Numbered from the stretch's first letter, positions 44,206-53,215 are shown. The stretch is DNA of 64,000 bases from Agarivorans albus (GCF_019670105.1 NZ_AP023032.1:3466972-3530971); one strand, 5' to 3'. Translations and numbers: made by a program. Notes: generated by a model not told the origin, from the sequence alone.

Positions 44206-44684
44206 TAGTCATCTCCTTCGGTAATTTGAGCAGCTAAATAGTTTTCTAGGCCCATTTTTTCAATTTGATATTGTTGAGTTTCAATCCAATCAATGTGATC
44301 TTCTTCGTAATCTAAGATTTCTTCTAACAAATCTCGACTAACGAAGTCTTTTGCTAGTTCACACTCGGCAATAGCTTGTTTAATGATTGGCAACTGCTCT
44401 AGCTGGAAGTCCATATCACATTGCAGCATTTCCTCGGTCGACTCCCCAATGCGCAATACACCCAACATGTGGGCATGAGGTAAACCTTCTAGGAACAAAA
44501 CTCGCTCCATTAATTTGTCGGCTTGCTTCATATCCTTAATCGATTTTTTATAGTTACGCTCATTCAGCGCATCAAAACCCCAGTTTTTATACATTCTGGC
44601 ATGTAAAAAATACTGGTTAATCGAAGTAAGTTCTGAAACTAACACCTTATTTAACAAAGCAATTATATTTGGTTCGGCTTTCAT
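44205..44684 (-). CDS. bfr: Bacterioferritin, haem-binding subunit with degenerate ferroxidase site
   Basis: The 159-residue protein starts at ATG 44684 (TTGGAGCG about 7 bases upstream). By alignment to E. coli Bfr it keeps Met52, the haem ligand between subunits, and Glu18, Glu127 and His130. Three ferroxidase positions change: Glu51 to Asp, His54 to Gln and Glu94 to Gln. It should bind haem and help release iron, but be a poor ferroxidase alone. It is the first gene of the bfr pair; a Fur box lies about 100 bases upstream. Confidence 0.85.
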   Translation of the reverse strand: MKAEPNIIALLNKVLVSELTSINQYFLHARMYKNWGFDALNERNYKKSIKDMKQADKLMERVLFLEGLPHAHMLGVLRIGESTEEMLQCDMDFQLEQLPIIKQAIAECELAKDFVSRDLLEEILDYEEDHIDWIETQQYQIEKMGLENYLAAQITEGDD

Positions 44685-44782
44685 TACTGCGCTCCAAGCT
44701 GCCAATTTGAGGTATCGAAAAAGTATACACCCTAACTAAGCTCGCTGCATAATATATTTACATTTCATTAACTTACGATAAA

Positions 44783-44801
44783 AATAATGACAACCATTAT
44801 C
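44783..44801. promoter_or_regulatory. Fur box upstream of the bfr operon
   Basis: AATAATGACAACCATTATC matches the 19-bp Fur consensus GATAATGATAATCATTATC at 16 of 19 positions. It sits 98 bases upstream of the first bfr start codon. It implies iron-dependent control by Fur, the sign of which cannot be read from sequence. Confidence 0.75.
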
Positions 44802-44998
44802 ATTAATATTTAAATTTAGTGTGCGATTAAGTGACCAAAATTAAAATCAATTTACCGATCACACTCTTTAGTGATTGTTTAAAAAAACAGCAGTCAATAT
44901 TGATCTAAAACAACTTCTAAAATTCAGTGTTTACTCAACATTTAGTATAATTACATTGAATCAAACTCCAGGGATGGCTAAACACAAGTGAGGTCACT

Positions 44999-45124
44999 AT
45001 GTTCTTTGGATTCTTAAAAACACTCTCAAAAGCTAGCCTTATCGCAATCTCTGTATTTGTCATTTTGCTTTGTCTAAAGCTGTCATCTCAATTCGCTATA
45101 GACCTTTTCCAAGCAGCACTTTAG
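44999..45124 (+). CDS. Small membrane protein, 41 residues
   Basis: An ATG with GAGG 5 bases upstream opens a 41-codon frame (MFFGFLKTLSKASLIAISVF followed by VILLCLKLSSQFAIDLF). It has one hydrophobic helix (about residues 12-29) after a short basic amphipathic start. It lies in an otherwise empty 430-base region between the bfr and mtgA genes and ends 11 bases before the convergent mtgA stop. No family is known to me. Confidence 0.5.
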   Translation: MFFGFLKTLSKASLIAISVFVILLCLKLSSQFAIDLFQAAL

Positions 45125-45135
45125 TCATGCGTAAA

Positions 45136-45834
45136 CTAATGGCGGCTCAACTCTAAAGATCCTAATTGGCGCATTTGCTGGCGAATCCACGAGATTCGCT
45201 GGCTCATAAATGCACTGTTGGGGTTTAGTGAGTAACGATATGGACTTGGCAGCAAGGCTGCCAAGCTTGCCGCCTGACGAGCACTAAGTTGTGATGAAGA
45301 CAAAGCGAAGTAATGCTGACTAGCCGCCTCTACGCCGTAAATACCAGGACCAAACTCAGCAATATTTAAGTAAATCTCGATGATTCTGGATTTAGGTAGG
45401 TTCAACTCCAGCAAACCTGCAAAGCCAGCCTCTACTGCCTTTCGCCAATAACTCTGACTAGGCCACAACCACAGATTTTTGGCAGTTTGTTGAGTAATAG
45501 TACTACCGCCTCTTAATCGCCCGCCTTGTTGATTGCTCTTATACGCTTTCCAGATAGCTAAAAAGTCTACGCCATAGTGCGACAAAAACCGCTGATCTTC
45601 AGCGGCAACCACCGCCAAAGGCATTGATTTGTTGATCTTAGCTAATGGTATCCATTGGTGCTGTATTTGCTCAGGGTAAGAAACAGGGGGAAACCAAGCA
45701 CGGTGTAAGCGCCAAGACCAAATTGGCGGGTCGATCCAACGTAAGGCTAACACCATTAACTCAGCAAACAGAGCAAGTAGCAGAAAGCCTTTTAGTAAGT
45801 AGAGCAAAAAACGTTTAATCAACGACGTAAACAA
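45136..45834 (-). CDS. mtgA: Monofunctional peptidoglycan glycosyltransferase
   Basis: The 232-residue protein has an N-terminal membrane anchor (about 8-28) and a GT51 domain. AAEDQRFLSHYGVDFLAI (about 77-94) contains the catalytic Glu. RGGSTITQQTAKNLWLW, RKAVEAGFAGLLELNLPKSRIIEIYLNIAEFG and YGVEAASQHYF follow as the standard blocks. It polymerises lipid II into glycan strands in the periplasm without a transpeptidase domain. Length fits MtgA. Confidence 0.92.
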   Translation of the reverse strand: MFTSLIKRFLLYLLKGFLLLALFAELMVLALRWIDPPIWSWRLHRAWFPPVSYPEQIQHQWIPLAKINKSMPLAVVAAEDQRFLSHYGVDFLAIWKAYKSNQQGGRLRGGSTITQQTAKNLWLWPSQSYWRKAVEAGFAGLLELNLPKSRIIEIYLNIAEFGPGIYGVEAASQHYFALSSSQLSARQAASLAALLPSPYRYSLNPNSAFMSQRISWIRQQMRQLGSLELSRH

Positions 45835-45866
45835 TCATATTTGTGATGCTTCAACCTTAAGATAAG

Positions 45867-47069
45867 CTAGGCTTTATTGCTAGCTTCTCTAGTCTCTTTA
45901 ACTATTCTGGTGGCTTCATTGCGAGAAAAAAGGTAGTGCACGATCAAACCTAAACTTAGGCCCCAAAACGCGCTGGCAATGCCAAACAAGTTGACCGATG
46001 AAGCCGTTACCAAAAAAGTAATGGCGGCCGCCTCTCTCCCCTTTGTGCAGGCCAAGGCAGTTGATAAACTGTTTGCGATGGTACTAATCAGCGCTAAACC
46101 AGCAATAGCCACCACCAACTCTTGAGGAAAAGCGGCAAACAAACTCACCACCGTTGCCCCCAGCAAGCCCACCAGTAGATAAAACACTCCGGCCCATATC
46201 GAGGCATAATAGCGTTTTGTAGGATCTTCATCGGCCTCCTTGCCCATGCAAATTGCAGCCGTAATGGCCGCTAAGTTAAAAGCAAAACCTCCAAATGGCG
46301 CTAGCAGCATCCCGGCGACGCCTGTCCAAGATATTAGTGGAGAAATTGCAGGCCGATATCCATTGCCATGCAAGGCAGCAATACCAGGCATATTTTGTGA
46401 GGCCATGGTGACCACAAACAAAGGCAAACCTACACCTAAGATTGCTTGCCATGAGAATGTTGGACTAATCCACACCGGCATAGCTAGCTCTAAAGTCACC
46501 GACGATAACTCCAGCAAACCCAAGTAGAAAGCTGTTGTAATGCCTACCAGTAAGGTAACCAGCATAACGTAGCGTGGGGCATACAATTTGCCGATTAGGT
46601 AGCAGGCTACCATACTGGATACCAATACTAATTGGCTCTCTAGTGATTGAAACAACTGCAAACTAAATTGCAATAGCACCCCAGCTAACATCGCGGAGGC
46701 CACTGATTGTGGGATCCAACGGATCAGCTTATCCATCAAACCACTTAAACCCACTAAAGTTATTAATAGTGAGCTAAACAAAAACGCGCCAATCGCTTGA
46801 TGAACCGAGAGCCCAGATAAGCTAGTCACTAGCAGTGCTGCGCCAGGCGTAGACCAAGCAGTAAGAATCGGCTTTTTGTGATACCAAGAAAAGCCGATGC
46901 TCGTCGCCCCCATCCCAATACCCAAAGCCCACAACCACGAACCAATTTGCTGTTCGCTTGCTCCTGCCGAAGCAGCAGCTTGAAACACAATAACTGCTGA
47001 GCTGGTATAGCCCACTAATACTGCGATAAAACCAGCCGACACTCGAGATAAAACAAACCAGTCACGCAT
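45867..47069 (-). CDS. ydcO: BenE-family transporter (YdcO-like)
   Basis: ATG 47069 has AAGGAG 5 bases upstream and begins MRDWFVLSRVSAGFIAVLVGYTSS. The 400-residue polytopic protein matches BenE/YdcO, with ILTAWSTPGAALL and GGFAFNLAAITAAICMGKEADEDP as conserved blocks. The name benzoate transporter is inherited; the E. coli YdcO substrate is unclear to me. It is divergent from a SutR-like regulator, as in E. coli (ydcN-ydcO). Confidence 0.85.
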   Translation of the reverse strand: MRDWFVLSRVSAGFIAVLVGYTSSAVIVFQAAASAGASEQQIGSWLWALGIGMGATSIGFSWYHKKPILTAWSTPGAALLVTSLSGLSVHQAIGAFLFSSLLITLVGLSGLMDKLIRWIPQSVASAMLAGVLLQFSLQLFQSLESQLVLVSSMVACYLIGKLYAPRYVMLVTLLVGITTAFYLGLLELSSVTLELAMPVWISPTFSWQAILGVGLPLFVVTMASQNMPGIAALHGNGYRPAISPLISWTGVAGMLLAPFGGFAFNLAAITAAICMGKEADEDPTKRYYASIWAGVFYLLVGLLGATVVSLFAAFPQELVVAIAGLALISTIANSLSTALACTKGREAAAITFLVTASSVNLFGIASAFWGLSLGLIVHYLFSRNEATRIVKETREASNKA

Positions 47070-47108
47070 AGCTACTCCTTGGCTTAACTGTAAATTCCTA
47101 CTCACACC

Positions 47109-47165
47109 GTGCGCTATAACGCACGCACTGGACAAGCCTAACACTTGTGCGCTATAACGTACAAG
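47109..47165. promoter_or_regulatory. Twin operator sites between ydcO and sutR
   Basis: GTGCGCTATAACGCAC (47109-47124) and GTGCGCTATAACGTAC (47147-47162, flanked by CTT and AAG) are near-identical palindromic sites 38 bases apart. They lie between the two divergent start codons. They are probably bound by the XRE-cupin regulator encoded next to them. Confidence 0.7.
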
Positions 47166-47191
47166 ACGATTTTTTCAACAAGTAGGTTATT

Positions 47192-47770
47192 TTGCTGGCC
47201 TTAAATCAATATCTCGCTGCAGCGCTCAAACAACAGCGTAAAGACAAACAGTGGAGTTTAGACACCGCAGCCAAACAAACCGGTGTGAGTAAAGCCATGT
47301 TAGGACAAATAGAACGAGGGGAATCTAGCCCAACTATTGCCACACTGTGGAAAATAGCAGGAGGTTTTAATACTTCCTTATCAACCTTTTTAGAGCCAGA
47401 ACTTGCAGAGCAAGCTCAGCCAGAAATTCGCAGCGCAGATCAACTTCGCCAACAACCCGCCAGCGATGACATGCTTGTAGCAATTTTATTCCCCTACGAT
47501 GAAAAGTATGGCTTTGAGATGTACGAACTCACCTTGTTAGAGAACTATCAGCGAGTGTCCGAGCCCCACGAAGTTGGAGTGAGTGAACATGTCATTGTGA
47601 CCAGTGGGGAGATGGAAGTTTTGGCAAACGGCCAATGGAATAAACTCAGCCAAGGTCAAGCGTTGCGCTTTACCGGCGATAAACCACATGGCTACAGAAA
47701 CTTAAATAAGCAAGCGGCGGTGTTTCATTGCTTAATTCACTATTCTCGCAATAAATCTCAGCAGAACTAA
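47192..47770 (+). CDS. sutR: XRE-family regulator with cupin domain (SutR/YdcN-like)
   Basis: The 192-residue protein has an N-terminal HTH (about 5-60): WSLDTAAKQTGVSKAMLGQIERGESSPTIATLWKIA. The C-terminal cupin (about 110-180) includes EHVIVTSGEMEVL and DKPHGYRNL. This is the architecture of E. coli YdcN/SutR, also encoded beside a BenE-type gene. The start is TTG at 47192 with AGTAGGTT upstream. It probably regulates ydcO and itself through the twin sites at 47109-47165. Confidence 0.82.
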   Translation: MLALNQYLAAALKQQRKDKQWSLDTAAKQTGVSKAMLGQIERGESSPTIATLWKIAGGFNTSLSTFLEPELAEQAQPEIRSADQLRQQPASDDMLVAILFPYDEKYGFEMYELTLLENYQRVSEPHEVGVSEHVIVTSGEMEVLANGQWNKLSQGQALRFTGDKPHGYRNLNKQAAVFHCLIHYSRNKSQQN

Positions 47771-47788
47771 ACGCAAGGCTTGAAACGA

Positions 47789-47818
47789 AAAAAGCCTGCT
47801 AAATTTAGCAGGCTTTTT
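47789..47818. terminator. Bidirectional terminator between sutR and tRNA-Phe
   Basis: A long palindrome (arms AAAAAGCCTGCTAAA / TTTAGCAGGCTTTTT) with T-runs in both directions sits between the sutR stop and the minus-strand tRNA gene. Confidence 0.88.
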
Positions 47819-47823
47819 AAAGA

Positions 47824-47899
47824 TGGTGCCCGGAGGCGGAATCGAACCACCGACACGAGGATTTTCAATCCTCTGCTCTACCGACTGAGCTATCCGGGC
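47824..47899 (-). tRNA. tRNA-Phe (GAA)
   Basis: Read on the minus strand, GCCCGGATAGCTCAG opens a full cloverleaf: D-loop GTCGGTAGAGC, anticodon loop TTGAAAA (anticodon GAA), T-arm GGTTCGATTCC, acceptor closing CCGGGC and an encoded CCA. It stands alone with a terminator downstream. Confidence 0.97.
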
Positions 47900-47900
47900 A

Positions 47901-48254
47901 ACGGCGGCTATTAAACGTTTTTAGCCGAAACAAGTCAACCGCTTTTTCGCAATTAAGGTTCGAGTGCTTACAAAGCGAGCAAACTAAATAAAAAATCAGC
48001 ACTTTTAGTGGAGCCTTTATCTACAGCAGCTTCAGCGCTAATCAATCGCATTAAATTACTCGGTAATTACATGTCTTCACTCTTTGAAGTAAACAGCAAT
48101 AGCAGACGGCATAATCACTTAAAGCAGCACATTTTAACCTGTCGCCAATCAACGACAGAATTTAGCGCTTTATTTACAATCACTTAAATAAGACATAAAA
48201 AACCATAGCAATGTCGATACTTGACCTTGCAAGGCTTGCCTATAAGCGGTGATT
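47901..48254. other. Non-coding interval between tRNA-Phe and zur
   Basis: No supported gene is visible from the tRNA 5' end to the Zur box. The stretch nearest the tRNA must carry its promoter (minus strand). The remainder is AT-rich and has no long repeat or hairpin that I can see. Confidence 0.5.
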
Positions 48255-48267
48255 GTTATAATGTAAC
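48255..48267. promoter_or_regulatory. Zur box upstream of zur
   Basis: GTTATAATGTAAC closely matches the core of gammaproteobacterial Zur sites (GTTATAnTATAAC). It lies 55 bases before the zur start, suggesting autoregulation by zinc-loaded Zur. Confidence 0.6.
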
Positions 48268-48322
48268 GCTCAAATTTTGTGGGTGTATTTCGCTCATCAG
48301 CTAAGTTCTATTTCGGTAAAGC

Positions 48323-48772
48323 ATGTCTACAGCCAATTATATACAACGTGTCAGTGACTACTGTAGCCAAAATAAGCTTAAGTTCACGCCAAATCGTGCA
48401 GCAGTGTTGGCTATTCTTCATCAACATCAACAAGCACTTAGCGCTTACGATATTTTGGCTAAGCTGCAACAACAGCAACAAAATACCAAGCCTCCAACGG
48501 TATATCGCGCTTTAGATTTCCTACTGCAATATCACTTCATTCAGCATATTGAATCAAGTAGCCGTTACATCATTGGCCACCAGCATGCCCCATTTACTCC
48601 ACAACCCTTGCTTATTTGCACCGACTGTAAATCAGTCACTCAAATAGGCTTGTCTGAATCATTAAAAATTGAATTGGACCAGTTTGCCGGACAGCAAGGC
48701 TTTAAATTGCATTCGCAAAGTTACGAATTCCAAGGGCTTTGCTCTGGTTGCCAACAAGGGCAAGTGTCGTGA
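48323..48772 (+). CDS. zur: Zinc uptake regulator (Fur family)
   Basis: The 149-residue protein has a Fur-family winged helix (LKFTPNRAAVLAILHQH, then PPTVYRALDFLLQYHFIQHIES). A C-terminal zinc-binding domain has paired Cys motifs (CTDC and CSGC) and His residues (GHQHAP). The sequence is closer to Zur than Fur, lacking the HHDH-type Fur motif. Zur represses zinc importers when zinc is replete. The znuABC genes are not here; mepM follows 87 bases downstream. Confidence 0.83.
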   Translation: MSTANYIQRVSDYCSQNKLKFTPNRAAVLAILHQHQQALSAYDILAKLQQQQQNTKPPTVYRALDFLLQYHFIQHIESSSRYIIGHQHAPFTPQPLLICTDCKSVTQIGLSESLKIELDQFAGQQGFKLHSQSYEFQGLCSGCQQGQVS

Positions 48773-48859
48773 ATAGCACCACGAACCAGCAAAAGTCGCT
48801 CACTAGTATTAATACAATAACAGCTGCGTTAAGACAGCGTTCATTAGGTAAAAGATTGT

Positions 48860-50299
48860 ATGTTTAACAGTAAAACTCGTTTGTTTGGTCGCCCTAGCAG
48901 GCTTCCCAACAAACATTGGCAGCTCATTATTGCCTGCGGTGTACTCGTAGGCATTGCCAGTATTTGGCCTAGCTCCAAACAAGTCAGTACCAACAGCCGC
49001 CAGCTCATCGAACTGCCGCAAAACGACTTTAAGTCAGAGTCCGATGGCATCACTTTTAGTCTGGCTAGTCGCTCCAATGAAGCCATCGATATAGTAAAGC
49101 AGAATACCCAAGATGAGCCCAGTGCCGAGCAGTTTAGACAAGCTGCTGAATCGCCAGTTGTGGCGAAACAAAACACCAACGAGCCAACACTCGCTGCTGC
49201 AAAAGCAGAGCCTGAACAAGCTGAGGTTGGAGGCGAACGCAGCTATCAGTACACTATTGAGAAGGGCGATACTCTAGGTAAAATTTTCACTCGCTTTAAC
49301 ATCGACCAAACCACTATGTATCAAGTACTAGAAGCTGATATTTCGGTACTAGCTTTAGATACCTTAAGTCCTGGTCATGATCTTACCTTTACCATCGACC
49401 ACGACCAACAACAGTTATTGGCCTTACAACTTGCCTTTAATCCGGCACAAAAAATCATCTTTAAGCGTGTAGATGCAAGCAGCTTCGAATACGAAACCAT
49501 TAATATTGAAGGGCAATGGCAGAAACAAGCCATAGCAGGCACCATTGAAGGTAGCTTTTACGTATCAGCCCGAAAAGCTGGTTTAAGCCCAAGTGAAGTA
49601 GAGCAAGTAGCGCAAATGTTTAAAGACAAACTGCGTTTTTCTCGTGACTTTAGAGCGGGCGATGTATTCCAAGTTGTACGTAATCGCCAATACATCGATG
49701 ACGAACTCACCGGTCAAAGTGAAATTAGTGCAGTGCGTATTTTTAACCGAGGCAACGAATACAGTGCTTATTTGTTTAGCAATGGTAACTACTATGACAA
49801 AGATGGCGAAAGCCTAGCGCGCGCCTTTATGCGAGTACCGCTTAAAGGCGCTCACCGCGTTACATCTGGTTTTAATCCACGTCGTAAGCACCCAATTACC
49901 AGACGTATCTCGCCACATAACGGTGCCGATTTCGGCGTAGCTATTGGCACCCCGGTATTGGCCGCAGGTGATGGCGTAGTGACTAGAGTTGAGAATCACC
50001 CTTATGCGGGTAAATACATCGTGATTCAACACGGCGGTAAATATCGCTCACGTTACCTACACTTAAACAAATTTAAAGTTCGCAAAGGGCAACGAGTCAC
50101 TCGTGGCCAAGTGATTGCAGACTCTGGCAATACCGGCCGCTCAACGGGTCCCCACCTGCATTACGAGTTCCATATTAACGGCCGAGCAGTTAACCCAATG
50201 ACCGCAAAAATCCCCCTCGCCTCTGCAATTGATAAACAAGAGCGTGCCGAGTTCGACCAGCTGGTGAGCAATATGAATGATTTGATTGCGGCAGGCTAA
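48860..50299 (+). CDS. mepM: Murein DD-endopeptidase MepM-like (M23)
   Basis: The 479-residue protein has an N-terminal membrane segment (about 20-40), an acidic low-complexity stretch, and an OapA/LysM-like region (YTIEKGDTLGKIFTRFNID, about 130-148). A C-terminal LytM/M23 domain contains the zinc ligands HNGADFG (about 353-359) and HLHYEF. It cleaves peptidoglycan cross-links. In E. coli mepM (yebA) neighbours znuA and a Zur-regulated promoter; here it follows zur itself, echoing that link. Confidence 0.88.
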   Translation: MFNSKTRLFGRPSRLPNKHWQLIIACGVLVGIASIWPSSKQVSTNSRQLIELPQNDFKSESDGITFSLASRSNEAIDIVKQNTQDEPSAEQFRQAAESPVVAKQNTNEPTLAAAKAEPEQAEVGGERSYQYTIEKGDTLGKIFTRFNIDQTTMYQVLEADISVLALDTLSPGHDLTFTIDHDQQQLLALQLAFNPAQKIIFKRVDASSFEYETINIEGQWQKQAIAGTIEGSFYVSARKAGLSPSEVEQVAQMFKDKLRFSRDFRAGDVFQVVRNRQYIDDELTGQSEISAVRIFNRGNEYSAYLFSNGNYYDKDGESLARAFMRVPLKGAHRVTSGFNPRRKHPITRRISPHNGADFGVAIGTPVLAAGDGVVTRVENHPYAGKYIVIQHGGKYRSRYLHLNKFKVRKGQRVTRGQVIADSGNTGRSTGPHLHYEFHINGRAVNPMTAKIPLASAIDKQERAEFDQLVSNMNDLIAAG

Positions 50300-50318
50300 A
50301 CCACTTCGCTTTCCCCTT

Positions 50319-50348
50319 AAAAAACGGACCTTAATTGGTCCGTTTTTT
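50319..50348 (+). terminator. mepM terminator
   Basis: AAAAAACGGACC / GGTCCGTTTTTT with loop TTAATT lies 19 bases after the mepM stop and ends in a T6 run. Confidence 0.9.
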
Positions 50349-50375
50349 GTTACTTAAGCATCGCTAAACAAGCCA

Positions 50376-50582
50376 CTACAAGGCCGAGCCAAACTGCAGA
50401 TATGCCGCTGTTGAAGTTTCACAAGGGGCTAAATCAATGCCCCATTTCAAGCCTAGTTGGCGGGAAGTTAGCTGCCTGATGCCACCACCATAAATGATAT
50501 GCTGACCCCGAAACTGCTCCCAAGTCGATTTAGCATCAACCAGCAAGCACAAACCGTGTTTTAGCATCAGAATACGCGCCAA
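50376..50582 (-). CDS. Doubtful small ORF, 68 residues
   Basis: The frame begins at TTG 50582 with no well-placed ribosome site (AAGGAG is 15 bases upstream) and is limited there by an upstream stop. It encodes a soluble 68-residue sequence (GQHIIYGGGIRQLTSRQLG in the middle) that I do not recognise. It fills the space between mepM and the glycine-zipper gene, and may be a gene fragment or chance frame. Confidence 0.25.
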   Translation of the reverse strand: MARILMLKHGLCLLVDAKSTWEQFRGQHIIYGGGIRQLTSRQLGLKWGIDLAPCETSTAAYLQFGSAL

Positions 50583-50623
50583 TGACTAAACAGGCCGCTC
50601 CTTTAGCCGTTGCAGCGAGATAA

Positions 50624-50971
50624 CTATTCACCGTAGATCAGCTCAGCATCAAACTCGTCTTCTAGCTGTTGTTGGTAAATATCATCTACTACAACATCTT
50701 CAACAAATTCACGTTCGTATCGTGCACATTCTTCTTCATCATAAGCACCAGCAATCACCCCGGCGCCAGCACCAATAGCCGCTCCACTGCCTGCATCGCC
50801 AACAATAGCGCCAGCTACACCGCCAATGATTGCTCCATCTACTGCATCAGTTATGGCATTGCCGTCGCAGGGGTGAGCGTTTACCACAGCAGTATTAGCG
50901 ACACTTAGCACCAAAGCAGCTGCTACAAATGCGCGCTGTGAAGATTTACGGCCTTTATAAACTCTTTTCAT
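50624..50971 (-). CDS. Exported glycine-zipper protein
   Basis: The 115-residue protein has a signal peptide (cleavage near residue 32, VVNAH). A glycine-zipper stretch GAIIGGVAGAIVGDAGSGAA (about 47-66) continues to about 75, then an acidic tail (EEECARYEREFVEDVVVDD). Glycine zippers insert into or span membranes. Two Cys residues could form a disulfide. The function is unknown. Confidence 0.7.
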   Translation of the reverse strand: MKRVYKGRKSSQRAFVAAALVLSVANTAVVNAHPCDGNAITDAVDGAIIGGVAGAIVGDAGSGAAIGAGAGVIAGAYDEEECARYEREFVEDVVVDDIYQQQLEDEFDAELIYGE

Positions 50972-51207
50972 GAAAATACCTTAAGCAGTTGATTTTAAAG
51001 TACTCAAGTGTGACTAGAGTTCGCGGCAAAAGAAAATGAGCAGGTTTAAGTTGGGCTAATAGGAGCAGTGTTAGTACTTAAGGTTTTTCAGCTATCGTAG
51101 ATAAAGCCCAGTTAAGTGAGCGAATAACCAATTGTTTACGTTTTAAAGTGAATATATTTACGCGTTAAGCGGTCTAATGTTATGTAGGTAGCAAGAGGTA
51201 ACCTCAT

Positions 51208-51330
51208 ATGAACAAAATAACTCTTACTATATTGTTGTTAATCCCAATTGTTTTAAGCATCGCGATTGGCCATGAAGTGAGCCAAGGAGTGTCGTTAAAC
51301 TCTTCATTAATTGTACCAAACCAAACTTAA
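51208..51330 (+). CDS. Small exported or membrane peptide, 40 residues
   Basis: AGAGGT lies 8 bases before an ATG opening a 40-codon frame (MNKITLTILLLIPIVLSIAI then GHEVSQGVSLNSSLIVPNQT). A basic start and a hydrophobic run are followed by a polar tail, the look of a signal peptide or one-helix protein. It is the only candidate gene in the 431-base interval between the glycine-zipper gene and edd; the rest of that interval shows nothing else. Confidence 0.42.
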   Translation: MNKITLTILLLIPIVLSIAIGHEVSQGVSLNSSLIVPNQT

Positions 51331-51402
51331 ACTTAGCTTCACGACACCGTCAACATCTAGCTATTGCTCTGCCTCCCTCGTTCGAACTAAAACCACTATT
51401 AA

Positions 51403-53208
51403 CTAACCAAACAATATGCTGGCACCATCTTCGGCGCTGCCTACCAAACGCCTAAAGGGATTAAATAGCTCTCTGCCACAACCCTCATCTTGTTTGGTTT
51501 TGCTGTCGGCGACAGGCTCTCGTTGCAGTAGTTCTTGTTCGCTAACTTGGCAGTCGATGCGTCCTTTAATCGCATCTAAGTAGATCATGTCACCGTCTTG
51601 TACTTTGGCCAGCAAACCGCCTTTGGCCGTTTCTGGACTTAGATGCAACGCGGCAGGAATTTTGCCTGATGCGCCCGACAAGCGACCATCGGTAAGCAGT
51701 GCCACCTTAAAACCTTGTTTTTGCAAGTTGCCCAAAACTGGCATCAATTTATGTAGCTCTGGCATTCCATTGGCTGCAGGACCGTTGTAACGCACCACTA
51801 CTACAATGTCTTGGTCAAGCTGACCTTGTTGATACGCTTCTACCACTTTGTGCTGACAATCAAATACTTTAGCTGGCGCACAAATAACCTGATGCTCAGC
51901 TTTAACTGCACTGGTTTTTATTACAGCCCGCCCCAAGTTGCCGCTTAATACCTGCAAGCCGCCACTGCGATTAAACTGTTTGCCGTCTGCTGCAATCACA
52001 TGATTATTGTTGCTGGCCAGTGCTGGCCCCCACTTTAACTCTTCGCCTTTTAGAACAGGTGACTGTAAGTAATCACTTAGCTTTCCATAGAGAGTAGTGG
52101 CATCCATATGCAGCAAGTCTCGTTGCGCTAACAAACGCAGCAAACAAGGCACTCCACCAGCTTGCTCAAAAGCATTAATATCTGCTGGGCCATTAGGGTA
52201 CATACTAGAAAGCTGTGGCACTACCTCGGCAAGTTGCGCAAAATCATCCCAATTAATGATAATGCCAGCGCAACGGGCAATCGCTATCATATGTAAGGTG
52301 TGATTAGTGCTGCCTCCAGAAGCCAACAAAGCCACCAAACCATTCACAATAGCTCTTTCATCGATAACTTGATAGAGCGGGCGATAAGCCGAGCCTCCGC
52401 GAGTAATTCCCACCATGTGACTAAGCAAATGTTGATTAAGCCTGTCTCTAAGTTCGGTATTCACATTAACAAAGGCGCTACCCGGTAGCATTAAGCCCAT
52501 GGTTTCAAATACCAACTGATTGGTATTGGCGGTTCCATAAAAAGTGCAGGTGCCGGGTGCATGGTAGGCTTTGTTTTCCATCTGCTGTAGCGCCGCTTTG
52601 TCCACTTCTCCGGCAGCATGCTGTTGGCGAACCGCCACCTTTTCATCATTGCTAATACCACTTGGCATTGGCCCGCTGGGCATAAAGGCAGTTGGCAAAT
52701 GGCCAAAAGACAAAGCTCCCATTAACTGCCCTGGTGCAATTTTGTCGCAAACCCCTAATAAGACGCAGGCATCAAACCCTTGATGGCTCAAACCAATGAC
52801 AGTGCTTTGGGCAATAAGGTCACGTGAATACAGCGACAAATCCATGCCCTCTTGGCCTTGAGTAACGCCATCACACATCGCTGGTACACCACCAGCAACT
52901 TGCGCGCTATGGCCAAGTTCAGCCATTTTTTGCTGAATCAACTGAGGGTATTGAGCGTAGGGCTGGTGAGCACTTAACATATCGTTGTAGGCAGTAATAA
53001 TAGCCAGATTTACTTTGGTAAAATCTAGCAAACGGTCTTTTTGTTGCTGACCACAGGCAGCAATGGCATGAGCTAAGTTACCACAGCTTAAATGCGCCCT
53101 TGCATTCCCCTGCTCTGCTTGTTTCTCCATTCTTTGAACATAAGCGCTGCGCAAGCCTTGGCTGCGCGCAATAATGTTTTGGGTAACGTGTTTGATAGTG
53201 GGATTCAT
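51403..53208 (-). CDS. edd: 6-phosphogluconate dehydratase
   Basis: The 601-residue protein is full length for Edd. It dehydrates 6-phosphogluconate to KDPG in the Entner-Doudoroff pathway. [20 protein letters not shown] (about 109-128), [18 protein letters not shown] and [15 protein letters not shown] supply the iron-sulfur-binding Cys residues of the IlvD/Edd family. It starts 7 bases after gntK and ends the LacI-GH94-gntK-edd operon. eda is not adjacent in the window. Confidence 0.93.
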   Translation of the reverse strand: MNPTIKHVTQNIIARSQGLRSAYVQRMEKQAEQGNARAHLSCGNLAHAIAACGQQQKDRLLDFTKVNLAIITAYNDMLSAHQPYAQYPQLIQQKMAELGHSAQVAGGVPAMCDGVTQGQEGMDLSLYSRDLIAQSTVIGLSHQGFDACVLLGVCDKIAPGQLMGALSFGHLPTAFMPSGPMPSGISNDEKVAVRQQHAAGEVDKAALQQMENKAYHAPGTCTFYGTANTNQLVFETMGLMLPGSAFVNVNTELRDRLNQHLLSHMVGITRGGSAYRPLYQVIDERAIVNGLVALLASGGSTNHTLHMIAIARCAGIIINWDDFAQLAEVVPQLSSMYPNGPADINAFEQAGGVPCLLRLLAQRDLLHMDATTLYGKLSDYLQSPVLKGEELKWGPALASNNNHVIAADGKQFNRSGGLQVLSGNLGRAVIKTSAVKAEHQVICAPAKVFDCQHKVVEAYQQGQLDQDIVVVVRYNGPAANGMPELHKLMPVLGNLQKQGFKVALLTDGRLSGASGKIPAALHLSPETAKGGLLAKVQDGDMIYLDAIKGRIDCQVSEQELLQREPVADSKTKQDEGCGRELFNPFRRLVGSAEDGASILFG

Positions 53209-53215
53209 TTCAACC

